From Piscicola geometra (taxonomy: Eukaryota; Annelida; Clitellata; Hirudinida; Piscicolidae): a DNA stretch of 64,000 nt. A program made the position numbers and the translations under genes. How positions within the stretch are numbered: the first letter of the stretch is position 1; every line of letters begins with the position of its first letter. Where the stretch lies: contig OX030957.1 in assembly GCA_943735955.1 (NCBI GenBank), positions 7,878,757 through 7,942,756 on the forward strand, read 5' to 3'. The notes under the pieces are model-generated. The model saw only the letters and a list, made by a program, of their open reading frames with translations. It was not told where the DNA came from and ran no database searches. Below are positions 33,301-45,382 of this stretch, in pieces.

Positions 33301-36300
33301 TATCAAGTTGTTCTGGTGGTGTTTTCCTGCTTAGATGTGCATTTGGTGTCAGAAGCAACAGTTGAGAACTTGGACTAAGTCTACACATTAATTTTTATTA
33401 TGCATCCTCTTTTCAATACGGTTTTAGATAGGCAAAAGAGAGTCTAAGACATTGATAAAGAGGCCTAGGGTTCTGAAATCGATGATACTCTTGTACACAA
33501 GCTTGGAATGGAAAAGCAGTGGGGTAAGATTAATCATAACCTAAAGAAACTAGTAAATTGAATGCAGTCAGTAGATCCATCATCCTATAAAAGAGCCAGC
33601 AGCCTAGAGATGGACAGACCTCGTCTTTCGGAGCCTTCAAACCAACGGGTCAAACAAAAAAACAGTCAAAACTTAACTAGAGTAAAAAAAAGAAACTAAG
33701 TATTTAAAAAAAAGCAACAAAAAAAGCTGGTTTATAGAAATAAGCGAAAAAGACTAACTTTTATGCCTGTTGAAATAAAAAAATGATCCTTTTACTGAAA
33801 ATAAAGAAGTTTAATAAAAATTTATAAATGACAGTATCAACCGAGAAAGATTAAAATATATAAAAAATCAAAAAAGTTGTAAAAAGTTTGAAAAATTGTG
33901 TTTTTATAGTGAATAAAAAGTTTAATATCTCCCATTTTGTGTGTTTTTTCAATCGCGGGTCAGGGAGAGGTTATTTTTGACATAAAAAATTAACTTTTGT
34001 CTCAAACTTCTTGTATTGTTAGTGGTAATCATGTCCTAACTAGACGTTGTAAAATTTTGAAATCGATGATTATGCTTTCCCTACTAAGATATTGAAATAA
34101 ACCTATAATTTATATTCATAAAACTAACAATCAAAGGGTCTCGAAATCTTTTTTTTACTTTTAAAATAATTTATATATATATTTCCGATAAGTTCACCCT
34201 TTCATTAAGCTCCAGCTCTGTACACTTAGATACATTATCTCCAATTGTCTCAGTCAACTTTGTTCTCACTTATTTGTTGGTATGACAGTTGTCAAAAATT
34301 CTCCGAAAAATCTCAATTCTATGACATGTATCTTTTTAAAAAAGATTTTTTCATTTACCACACACTTCTATTAAACAGTTTCTTTAATAAAGTTTTTTTA
34401 AAGATTATACCCCCAATTTCATTTTCCTATATCTTGAAACAATATCAATTGCATTTGAAAAGTTTTATCAAAAGCAATCTAAATTTTTTAATAATTATTT
34501 TTTGAAGAAACTTGAAGACATCTTAGTCAAATAAATTGCAACGTTTTGAAGCCTTTAATGGTTATATAATGTAGCTGGAAAAATATCAAATCTCCCTTAA
34601 CTTTGATTTTTTGTTTGTTTTTATGCTTTTTTTGTAGGTGATAGAAAATGGCATCGGTTCTTTATTAAGAGACTTCTTGCACATAATCCTCACTCATCCC
34701 TTCATTTCTCAACTGATCTTTTGCCTCAGCATAAATAAGTCTCAAAGAATTAGAAATCCATGCCTTGTGAATCAAAATCACTACGCATAGGATTATTTGG
34801 TAAAACTTTGTGTTTGTCTCAAAACATTTGAAAATTTGAAACTATAAGATCACTCACTTATTCACCATCTTTGAGCTAATACGACAGCTAGGAGTCGCAA
34901 TTTTTTTTTTCAAGGACTAACACGAAAGACTTTGAAACATTTTTTATAATCACCAGGTTTTCTTTACAATGAGTTGTTAGCGTCTGGCAATTATTTACAA
35001 AAGTCTTTGGAAACAAATTTTTAATTTGCGCTCTCGAATAGACTCGGTCTGATTAATTGAAAACCCAAATGCCATCCGAACCACTTTGAAGATTGTACAA
35101 ACCACATCTAATTACAATCAATTGTGGCTGTCACTTATCTTTTCTGTAGACACATACTCTTAGAATTATTATTCTTATTGGGAAGGTTTTGGAACTGCCG
35201 CTTCATGCATCCAATGAGGTTTGATCGTTTTATAGAAATTTTAACAGTAATTATTTTTGTTTTATGAGATAAAAAAAGTGGAAATGTTCAAATTAAATGC
35301 AAAAATAGAAAGAAATTGAAATTAAGACATGGGCGCATCTTCTGAAAAGGAATGGAAACTCTTCAAGTCTTCATCACTTTTAGTATAATCTGCCAATAAT
35401 TAAATCCTCCGCCAATCAATCATTTTAATTCTTTCAGAAAAAGATTCATTGTGGAAAGCTTTCCAATTTCAGAGATTTGAATGCAAAATTTGAAAGCAAA
35501 GAAATCTCAGTGGGACTTGTGTCATTTTCTTGGCTTTTCACTTTTTAAAAGTGTTTCTTCTTATCCACATGACCATTCCGTTTTGAATACTGAACAAGAG
35601 ATTCAAAGGTGTTTAAAACATCATTAGACTATGATAAGATTAATGAAATGCTCAGAAGAATTACAGATCCGAATAACTTATAGATTTTTTTTAAAAAGAA
35701 AAAAACAAACTGACTGAATAGATTTATGAAGCGAGCATGAATCTTTTTTGATATAACTAGAAACGGTAGAATACTTTTTTGCATGTAACTTTTTCCAAAA
35801 GAAAATAATTTCGACTAGTTAATGATTTTTCTTCGCCATGCCTCAGAGATATTAGCACGCTGGCGGAGACTCTTACATGAGTAGACACTCGTCTCTGATG
35901 AGTAGGCGTCTTGACCATTACACCATCGCCATTCACAGTGGAAAACAAATGAACAATAATATTTTCTATTATAGCTTGCAGTAATAAAGCGTGTTCACCT
36001 TGGAAAACCTGAACGACTCCTTTGTTGATTGCCACAAACTGAATGCACGCGAAGGTGGATCGACTGTGGATGAGAAGATGGATGAATGAGTGAATGACTG
36101 ATTTTGTGAAAGAATAAACGAATGAGTGAATGAATGGATAAAATTATGTCTTTTTTAATTCAGTTTAAGTTATTTTTTTCTTTTTTTTAATGGATTAGAA
36201 TCTCAAAAACTAAGTTTCAGAACGAGTAAATATTGTGAAAAAAGTAAAAAAGTTTATTTAGTTGTGTCGGCTCATAAAAGAACTGCAGAGATGTCATGAG

Positions 36301-39300
36301 ATGTCATGAGATGTCAATTGAAATTGATTGAGATCATTCGCCAGAAACTTCTAGTGTTTTCAGCAGTCATTAAATTCCCAAGTTTCAGTTTTTATCTTTT
36401 TATTCGGAGTCAACCTAAGGCTGATACTTCGGTTTATTAATAATCATTTCAAAAGTTTTTCAAAAGTCTTATGACATTGCATTACTACATAAAAATTTCC
36501 CTTAGGGGCGTATCGAAATGCTTCCAAAGTTTACAAGTTTGTGAAAAGAATTTAGAAACTTTAAACATTATTACAATTTGAAAACATTAATCAAATGCAT
36601 TACATTAGAATACATCAGTTTTATAAGCATTCTTAAAGACACTTGTGATGAGAACTTTAGCTTTACAATTGCGCATTGATATTTAAGAAGTTAAATTTTT
36701 ATTTTGCCTTAAAGTTTATATACTTACAAGAGATATTTATTTTTACAATAATTTTTTAAAAAGTTGAAAAAGAAACTTTTTAACAAAAAAATACTGCTCG
36801 AGGACTTGAGTGTGGCGAAATGATTTCAAGGTAGAAAAAAATCTTTCGTATTCGCATGCAATTTAAAAAGGTTTAAAGCATTTTGGTCCAATTAACCAGA
36901 TCTCTATGACAAGCTGATTAAAACGAAAAAAGTGTGTTTGAAAATGTGTAAACAACTTCAAATAGATTTGTTTTTATAATCAATTATGTATCACTTAGAA
37001 AAGCTTTTTAATTTAATAGATCATCTTTTTTATGTAAATGCTAAAATTCATTACAAATAATAATAATAAGACATTTGAAAACGACTAGTTTATTGCAATA
37101 AATTATTGAATTTCCACAATCTAATTAAATTAAAACAAATTAATTTCAATTCAAGCCTCCTCCTTGCCACGTACCCACTGGCCTGGTTCTGGAACATCAC
37201 TCTGAATTTCTGATCTGCTTCTTCAGCGATACAGATGACCCGTTGTTCGATCTTCTCTCGGTAACATGGTAGTGGGCCGTCGTTTGACACCTCTTCTTCA
37301 CTGAGGTCATTGTTGCTATCAGTTTTTCGTCTGGTTCCCTCCCTTGAAAGGTCACCTCGACTTCCTGTAGTTTTTGCGTGTTTAGTGTAAAGTTCCTTGT
37401 TAATACGCCCAATATTTGAGTTTTCTAATATTTGAGTTTTTTAATATTTGAGTTTTTTAACATTTGAGTTTTTTAATATTTGAGTTTTTTAATATTATAG
37501 TTTTTTAATATTATAGTTTTTTAATATTTGAGTTTTTTAATATTTGAGTTTTTTAATATTTGAGTTTTTTAATATTTGAGTTTTTAATATTTGAGTTTTT
37601 TTATATTTGAGTTTTTAATATTTGAGTTTTTTAATATTTGAGTTTTTTAATATTTGAATTTTTAATATTTGAGTTTTTTAATATTTGAGTTTTTTAATAT
37701 TTGATTTTTTTAATATTTGAGTTTTTTAATATTTGAGTTTTTTAATATTTGAGTTTTTTAATATTTGAGTTTTTTAATATTTGAGTTTTTTTAATATTTG
37801 AATTTTTAATATTTGAGTTTTTTAATATTTGAGTTTTTTAATATTTGAGTTTTTTAATATTTGAGTTTTTTAATATTTGAGTTTTTTAATATTTAAGTTT
37901 TTTAATATTTGAGTTTTTAATATTTGAGTTTTTTTAATATTTGAGTTTTTTAATATTTGAGTTTTTTAATATTTGAGTTTTTTAATATTTAAGTTTTTAA
38001 TATTTGAGTTTTTTAATATTTGAGTTTTTTACTATTTGAGTTTTTTATATTTGAGTTTTTTATTATTTGAGTTTTTTAGTATTTGAGTTTTTAATATTTA
38101 AGTTTTTAATATTTGAGTTTTTTAATATTTGAGTTTTTTAATATTTGAGTTTTTTAATATTTGAGTTTTTTAATATTTAAGTTTTTTTATATTTGAATTT
38201 TTTAATATTTGGGTTTTTTTATATTTGAGTTTTTTAATATTTGAGTTTTTTAATATTTGAGTTTTCTAATATTTGAGTTTAACCCATGTGATAAAATGCA
38301 CAGGAATGTATTCTACAACTTTTCTAACAGCGACGATTTTTTGTTTGTCGTATTTTATCAGATAAAAGATGCAAAGCTTAATGGATCATGTTGCATTCCA
38401 TTAATTTATCATACATTGTATGTATTATTAATGGCAACTTTGAAAAAACTCTCCCAAACATTTACTTTCAAAAATTAATTATTCCTACGACTGTAATTTT
38501 CATAAGATTGACTATTTTCAAGATTTTGCAAAAAGAAAAAATTCTGTAATTATTCATTTAAATTAATGAAATACATAAAAAAATTCAAGCATAACAGCTT
38601 GATTGTTTTAAAAACTGAATGAAGATTAAATCTTTTTGAATGAGCGTTTTATTTTGCAAAGATGAAAAACGCAAGATTAAATTTTTTGAAAACTTAAAAG
38701 CCTTCACACATTGTTATTTAAAAGGATTTCATTAAAAATTTGTTTTCAATATATTTGAAACTCATTACCTCATTATTTAACTACTTCTATTTCATTATTT
38801 ACTTTTTGTAAGGATCTGAAGACATACCTGTTCAACTAATTTATTTACGAGCGCTCTTGAATTTGATGAAAGAGAGCTATAGACATTTATTTGATTGATT
38901 GATTCAATAAAAACCATGAACTCAATAAGAAACAAAATAACAAAATCGTATTCAAAAATAACTCAGTAAATACGTTTTCTATTAATACAAAATTCACAAC
39001 TAAAATTACCGGTAATTTTTTAGTCTTTATTAGTTAACTTTACATGTATTTCAGTAGGAATTAATTCTTCAACAATTTATTCGAAATAGAGAAATACATT
39101 AACATTTCCAAACACGCACAAAAAATTCAAAATATTTTTATTTAATAAAAATAATTTTAAAGGGCATTTTGTGAACGAATCGCATGCAAAAAGTCATAAC
39201 CTTTCAAGAGATGTTTTTTATTGTCTCTTCCGGATTGGCCATCTTCCTTTGAACCTTCATATACCAAAGATGACTCAGTTTTGCTGACATAATAATGATG

Positions 39301-39540
39301 ATGATGATGATGATGATGCTTATCATGCTTATCCTCTTTATTATCATCAGAATCATCCCCCTCATCAACATCAGTATCATCATCAACGCACGAGGCATGT
39401 ACAAGGTCAGTGATGAAAAACTGAGTATTAAAAGTCTTAATTATCCTTTTTCGGTTCCAAACTAGAACTGATGGTGAAGGTGATGATGATGATGATGACG
39501 GTGAGGCTGATGATGATGATGATAATGATGATGATGATAG

Positions 39541-39593
<53 letters not shown>

Positions 39594-42500
39594 GTGAGTA
39601 TTCAGTTCTACTAGTCCATATTTTGTGAGCACTTTGTGAGCCCTCGATCGAATGTGCAAGTGAAAGTGATTGCTGCTCATCGTTGCAGTTGTATTGCTGT
39701 GGAAACAGGGCTCGATTCTGGGAAAAGTCACGTTGAATCTTCAGCAGGTTTTGATGGTGCCTTGAAGCGTCTCCATTGGAATCATCTTCAAACATTAGTG
39801 GATTTCGTTTTAAACGAGAATTTGTCGAAGTTTTGGTTGTGAGATTTTTTTTAAAACGCCGTTTTTGCGGTTGAAAACTTTTAAGGTTATTAAAAAATGT
39901 TTTGTTTGATTGAAATGGGTTTGATTTGCGAAGATACTGATGATGATGATGATGATTTGGGTGTGCATCGATGGCGAAGTTTAACGGGCCTTTAAAAATT
40001 TCAAAATTCCGTTGACTTTCAGAAAAAACATTCATTTGCAACGTGGTAAGAGGTTGTTGTCTTTTTTTCTTTAGAAGATTTTTGGAGCTTGCTTCATATT
40101 GCTGAGAGGAAGTCTCAAATTGGAATCTCTTTTGCTTATCTCTCAGTATATCATCGATGAAGCTTTTCTGATCCCCACTTCCGTTCTCACTTTTTCCTGT
40201 GCCATTAGTTCCCTTTTTCGAAAGACTATTCCATAAGAAGGCTGGAAAAGTGCAGTATCCTTCGTGTTCTGAATTCATCTCTGTCGTGCAAAGAACTGTT
40301 TAAATGTTTCAAGAAATTCATTTTAACAGAAACTTTCAAGTAATAATTAAACGCTGCTTGAGAATAAGAAATGTCATTTTGAAAAGTATTAAAAGAGTCG
40401 TTAAGCTTATTTCCTTTAACAGAAATTAATTTTTTAAAATTATATTTTTTTATGAATAATGGTTATGTCTTTTTTTAGATCTCATATTTCCAATCCTGTT
40501 TAACTAATTTTCGCTATAAAACTCACATTTTTTTCTTGTTTTTTAACGAAGATTAATGCATTTTTTCATGTTTCAACTTAATCTCAATTTTTATCCTGTG
40601 CAAATGCTGATTTTTTAAATAATTTGTATATATTCTGTTAATTGTTTTACCAGCACATTTAGTTTTTGTAAATTGGAGAAACAACCAAAGTTAAAATTTA
40701 ACCTCACAATAGACTTAAATTATTGCCCATTGTTGCGCTCTGTGAAGCAACTAGTATAGGAATTAAGCTGTTTAAATAAATAATAATAATACATTTAAAC
40801 TTTGAAAAGATAATAAAAACAAATTGTTTTAAAAAGTGAACAAACTAGGCATAATGTGAATCTTTTTTAATAATTAGCATTAAATGTTTATAACCCAAAT
40901 CCAAAGTGAAAAAAAGTTTAATTAAGTCTCAACCTAAGATTACATTTAAGAATTTGAGCGTGGTTCATTGAAGCTAAGTAGAAAATAAACCGTTTCGAAA
41001 ATCAACAAAAGGGCATTCGATGATGAATCCTTTAATTATTTTACCCTTTCGGTGATTGCTTTGGCAATTGAAGCACACGTAGAGATAAAATAAAGTTTTA
41101 GAAATATTTTTTGATTTATAAACAGGGCTAGTTTAAACTCCATTTTCATATTATGAAGGCTTTTCTTCACTGGATAAATTTCCCTAAAGGGTTTAAATTC
41201 ATTGAAAAACCCAGTAATCTAAATTTCATCAAGGTATTTACTTAATTCAATTTCAAAAATGTACTTTTGCTGTCGAAAACTAACTTTATTTATTTGAAAA
41301 CTTTACATTTTTCGTTTTACAAAGTTTCAAATAAAAAATTTGTTTTATTCGTAACTCAGTTTGGTAGTAAAAAAGAGTATAAAAGTCTTAGTAAAGTTTT
41401 TGAAGTTTCTAGATTTTGGAAATGTTGACCGATGGATATTTCAACAAAAATCTTAATTCTGCGCAAGTTTTCATTATACAAACATTTAGACATTTTTTGT
41501 TAATGAAAATACCCTTTCTTTGAAATATATTCTAAAAAACTATATTTAATCTAAATGAATTCTATAGTCTAGAATTGTAAAGAAACCAATTAAAAGTCAA
41601 TTAAACACTTCTTGATAGAATTTAAACTGCTTTCCTTTAAATATATTTTTTTGAAACAGTCTGAAATTCCAAGTGATTTTTGTTTTAAAAGTCTTGCAGT
41701 TTTCTTCACTAGATTTTATAGGTCATTCTGAAACCATTCTTATCTAATCAAGCGAACCAGGTTTTCATACACCCATAATAATTGTAGGTGTATGAAAATT
41801 ATATTTAATTATTATTATTATTATTATAGTGATTATTATTGAAACACGTAATATTTTATATTAAGCTTATCATTTCAGTATTAAAACTCAAAATTACAAT
41901 ACTTTTTGAAAAGGGTTTTGAAAATGGTTGTAAAAGTGTTTTATTTGCGTAAGGGCAGTGTCAATCCCTCCCTCATTCAGCACGAAGATTTTTTTATCAT
42001 GGTTTATTCTTTTCTTAATTTTTGTTATAAAAGAGATGTGACAAGATAAACAATTATCCGATAATATAGGTAATAAAGTCATGAAAGCGCAAAGTTAAGT
42101 GGGTTTGCAAACAAGTGTTTCATCAGAGCTGAAAGAGTGACTGCTTGTGATCGAATTAAGGCTTTCTTTGATGGTTCGCACATCATCAATTCTCCCTCCG
42201 AGCACCCTTATCTTTGAAAGTCTTTAAGAAAATAACACAACAAATATTTTGAAATTACATTACCTAAAGTTATTTAATTTTATTATTTTTTGACTCATAG
42301 TCTTTCCGTTTATTTATTTCGTTCGATTCGTATTTTAAAAAACTGTTTACGCGAAAAACTCCCATTTTTTATTTAATTATCGACGTACTTCTAACCTAAG
42401 TAAAAACCATGAATGTGACTGGAAACCAAGCAATGAAGCTTCGGTACTGGAGAGGCTTATCTTTGAATGCATTTCAGGAAGTTACTTGAGATCAACGCTT

Positions 42501-43149
42501 CATGAAGATGAAGTGTGCTCCGTACTTTAATTTTAATTACTCATTTGAAAATTAGTTTTTTAAGAAATTTTTTTTTTTTAAATTCAATTTTGCATATTTA
42601 ATGAATTCAAATAAATTGGTTTTCTTGATTTTTTTTATCAATCCAATTTTGGCTGTGCTTTTTCGAATAAATTATTTGCATTTCCAATGGATGCACATTT
42701 CAAAAGTTGAAGATCTTTTTATAACTCAAATTTAAAATCTTTTTGAAACCATAAAGTATTCTGAATACTTGAAAACGCGATATTTAAAAATTCACTGAAG
42801 CATGACCATCCACTAGAGCATGGGTCACTGCCTGTAGCCTGGGTCACTGCCTATACCCTGGGTCACTGCCTATAGCCTGGGTCAGCGCTTATAGTCTGGG
42901 TCAGCGCTAAACCCCTCGGAAGAACAACCTTATTTTGGAAATAAACGTCAAATAGTCTGAACACTTTGAAACTTTGATGTTTTGGTTTAAAGTGCGGTTT
43001 AAAATTTTGGATTCACTTAAAAACTTAATAAAAAAAGTTCTCAATTTAATGAAAAGAATAAAAAGTAAAATATAAAAAAATTAAAAGAGCCTCCAACCTT
43101 CAAAGAGCACCAATGATAAGACCGACAAAAGCAGTGTGCAGAACTTCAT
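21398..43149 (-). CDS. Uncharacterised secreted Cys-rich protein, 12 exons, about 1039 aa
   Basis: Exons on minus: 43149-43098, 40280-39201, 37364-37171, 36038-35999, 31431-31046, 30254-29951, 28371-28216, 27658-27440, 26432-26316, 26084-25906, 22024-21874, 21639-21398. All phases join. Exon 1 is a signal peptide (MKFCTLLLSVLSLVLFE). Exon 2 opens with GYCTFPAFLW, then about 230 low-complexity residues including a Ser run at about 246-291, then RIIKTFNTQFFITDLVHASC and an acidic/His stretch. Later modules: CRLTGAFDFYILHSND with SLCATRKGTPSIPALDN (exons 5-6), ALDCQFDGELEGTWTKEVD with LRFKNGWWVEDDCQ (8-9), QCSLDEIAFVTLKTSAGDVC (10) and YQLRRVDCFNGETL (11). The spaced Cys and 'C.F...L.G.W' pattern recall the DUF7042-7045 family, from memory only. 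Exons 3 and 4 and the 5' edge of exon 11 (22024 or 21985) are the weakest. A hAT element sits in intron 10. Function unknown. Confidence 0.72.
22589..24873 (-). mobile_element. hAT DNA transposon, 2285 bp
   Basis: The ends are inverted: CAGGGGTGCACAA on the left and, read inward from the right, CAGAGGTGCACAA (one mismatch in 13). Sub-terminal GGGCCGCA words occur on both sides. It contains a transposase gene on minus and lies in intron 10 of the secreted-protein gene, in the same orientation. Confidence 0.95.
22870..24639 (-). pseudogene. Decayed hAT transposase (GTF2IRD2/ZBED5-like)
   Basis: The frame opens at MSKRKIVVE (24639); an upstream ATG at 24675 is also open. The N-terminus has a Cys/His zinc finger (CLMC with HYETKH). 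Then come AGLSRPFTDGDFVKDC, SVTTDGAPAMTG (part of the catalytic core), HCIIHQESLC and IPYHTDVRWLSRGKVL, all typical of the GTF2IRD2/ZBED5/EPM2AIP1 group of hAT transposases. It is broken at least three times: a frameshift near 23490, a stop near 23358-23360 and a frameshift near 22975, just after FGSTYVCEQTFSVMK in the dimerisation domain. It should not yield active enzyme. Confidence 0.9.
37409..38280. repeat. 16-bp minisatellite, about 54 copies
   Basis: Tandem TTTTTTAATATTTGAG on plus, with small length changes in the T run and rare substitutions. It lies in intron 2 of the secreted-protein gene and ends about 45 bp before the exon 3 acceptor. Confidence 0.98.
38815..38915 (+). mobile_element. 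3' end of a (TTGA)n-tailed retroelement, copy b
   Basis: GAAGACATACCTGTTCAAC, then GAGCGCTCTTGAATTTGATG and GAGCTATAGACATTTATTTG, ending in (ATTG)n. The reverse complement aligns well with 57630-57700. The layout (a GAGCGCT...CTATAG motif before a TTGA tail) is typical of CR1/L2-like LINE or LINE-dependent SINE 3' ends; the family assignment is inference. Confidence 0.6.
42821..42908 (+). repeat. 19-bp tandem repeat, about 4.6 copies
   Basis: Units of TGGGTCACTGCCTATAGCC, the last ones changed to TGGGTCAGCGCTTATAGTC. It lies about 190 bp beyond the first donor of the secreted-protein gene, within intron 1. Confidence 0.9.
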
Positions 43150-45116
43150 TTTTAAACTTATGAAGACTTTTTATTAAATATATAACAATTAAAATTAATT
43201 ATGCAAATGTGCTTTTAAAAACATTTAGAAACTTCAGAGTATAAAAGCTTTTGTCTTTAAAGGTCTGAGTCGTAACAAGAATACATGAACGTCTATTTCT
43301 AGCAAACGCATTCAAACTTGTAAAGTTATATTTAATATAAATCCTGAAAAAATTATAATAATTGTGAAGTTTTAGATATTTGTAGAAATGGCGAGTGAAA
43401 AGGCCTTTAGCCTTATACGCTCAAAAGACATGCATGCTTACAATTACAAGCAAGTCGTCTAATGCACAAATTATCTTTGAAAATGTGTAGAACTACTATC
43501 CTTTTCAAGCTAAATGAAGTTATTTTGTTCCAGAATTCAAGCATTTTTTCACAAATGCCTACATTGTCACTCAAGGAATGTTGATTGAGAAGCATGTCTT
43601 CTCGTTCGTCGTAGATTTAGTTGACAGTTTTTTATACATTTTTTTCTATTTTTATTTTTCAAATATAAATGTTCAGGTTTTCAACGCTGTGAAGCATCTT
43701 TGCGGATAAATTGACTAGCGCCATTTTCATATGTCTGATTTTTATCTGAGATAGGTATGCGGTTTGTGGTCGGTGACAAAAAAGCCACCTATGGGGTAAA
43801 AAATAAAAAACAACACGTGAATTATGACTTGAAATTTTCATCGTCTATTTTCTTGTTTGCCTTCGAATATGATTTTTTTTAATATTAATAAAAACTTATT
43901 AATACAAATAAAGATTCAGGGGCTCATTTTGGACTATGCTTTAAAAAGAACATTTTATAAATAATAAAAAAATTTAAATAATTCTAGAAACAAATTTTAA
44001 CAAATATATCTTTTTCAAAAGAATTATAATTTTAAAGATCTATAAAAATGAATTGAATTAATTCGTGAAATCTTTCAAACAAAATAATTCTGTTTCAAAA
44101 TTGAAAATTACGGTTGCTACCCACGTTGCTTTTCAAACTTTAAAATTCCATTATTTTATTCCTTTCCAAATATTTTTAATGCTCAAAAAACACTCGAATG
44201 CTTTTTATAAAAATTCTGTGATGCTCATGGAAATGCATGCCGTTTTAAAGTCTTAAGAGCTTTTACATTTTTGTGAATTTATTTACAAAATTATTGACAA
44301 AAATATGTTTTGAAAGGCGATCATAATTGGAATGCATGATGCGATTTTAACTACTTTATTCGTGAATTGTAAAAAACTAAAGTAAATTTTACAGTTCCGT
44401 TTTTGTATATGCCCTCAGCAAAATTACAAATTAACAAATTTTGTAAAAACGAATAAATGGTTTAATTTTTTTTTACAGCTGTTAAAGATTCACTTTTGGA
44501 GTAGTCCCGCCGAAAAAGACTTTATCTATGTGAACAAATTAGATTCGTGTTCAGAACACCAATATACAAAATTGTATATTGTATTAAAATGTAAAAGACT
44601 TTTTAAGATCAGGTTTTTTCAGTGTTGCTTAGTGTTATCGGCTGTTTAAATTCGATGTCAATGTCAAAAATTTTTATAAGAAGTCAGTCCATCATATGAC
44701 AAAATTTATTTTTATAATTAATAATTTTATGTTTTTTATTTCCTTTGATAGTTTTTGTTTTGTTCTCTTTCTCTCTCAATATAGAAAAATAAATTTGGTC
44801 GCTAGTTTTTCAAAAGTCACACCAATCAAGAATGAAATAAACAAAGTTTAGTCAAATTATTTATTTACATGTATATATATTTTGGAAAACAATTTAATGC
44901 TAATTTGTAACCTGAATTATATATGATCCAAAAATCTGTTCGTAGTCTTGTATCAGGTTGGATAATAAATTCTTTGTGTTTTAATTTAGTTTATGTGAAG
45001 ATAATCAGGTCTAATGACGATGAATTAATCGTTTTTCCAATGCAGCTCATTACCTTCTCCCACATGTCCACCAATGCTTCAGCTCGTTCCGTCAAAGAAA
45101 GTCCAGCCTTCTCCAC

Positions 45117-45139
45117 GCATGCATGCATGCATGCATGTA
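45117..45139. repeat. (GCAT)n tract
   Basis: About five to six perfect GCAT units, self-complementary and strictly alternating purine-pyrimidine, so able to form cruciform or Z-type structure. Confidence 0.85.
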
Positions 45140-45185
45140 GTTATACTATGTAAAGCTCCTTGTTGGTCTTGAAATATCGAAACAT

Positions 45186-45382
45186 AATAATGATAATAAT
45201 AATAATAATAATAATGACGAGCATTATTATAGTGGCGTATAACCCGAACGGGCTTCGAGGCCACTTAGGCTGCATATTTTCATTTGCGCCTATGGACTAC
45301 TAGGGCATTGGTTGCACTTGAACCTAGGACCTTTCATTATTGGTCAAGCTAAGAGTCGTTGCCGACTCGGCTACCAATTCAC
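45186..45382 (-). mobile_element. tRNA-derived SINE, copy 2
   Basis: On minus it reads GGTAGCCGAGTCGGCAACGA (A-box region), then CCTAGGTTCAAGTGCAACC (B-box region), the body with CCCGTTCGGGTTATACGCC, and an (ATT)n tail. It aligns along its whole length with the copy at 4865-5066, with scattered substitutions. Confidence 0.82.

Noticed and set aside
35850..35955. Possible tRNA-derived element on minus (TGGTGTAATGGTCAAGACG)
   Set aside because: An A-box-like string is present, but no B box at the right distance and no second copy in the window.
35999..37364. Weak resemblance of FRVMFQNQASGY-FVAINKG to an FGF-type beta-trefoil strand
   Set aside because: Only a short stretch aligns, the rest of an FGF core is missing, and the neighbouring Cys modules point elsewhere.
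37090..37412. Alternative frame of the same segment (VEVTFQGREPDEKLIATMTS)
   Set aside because: Third-position C/G bias and phase matching favour the frame with CYREKIEQRVICIAEEADQK; the other frame hits a stop earlier.
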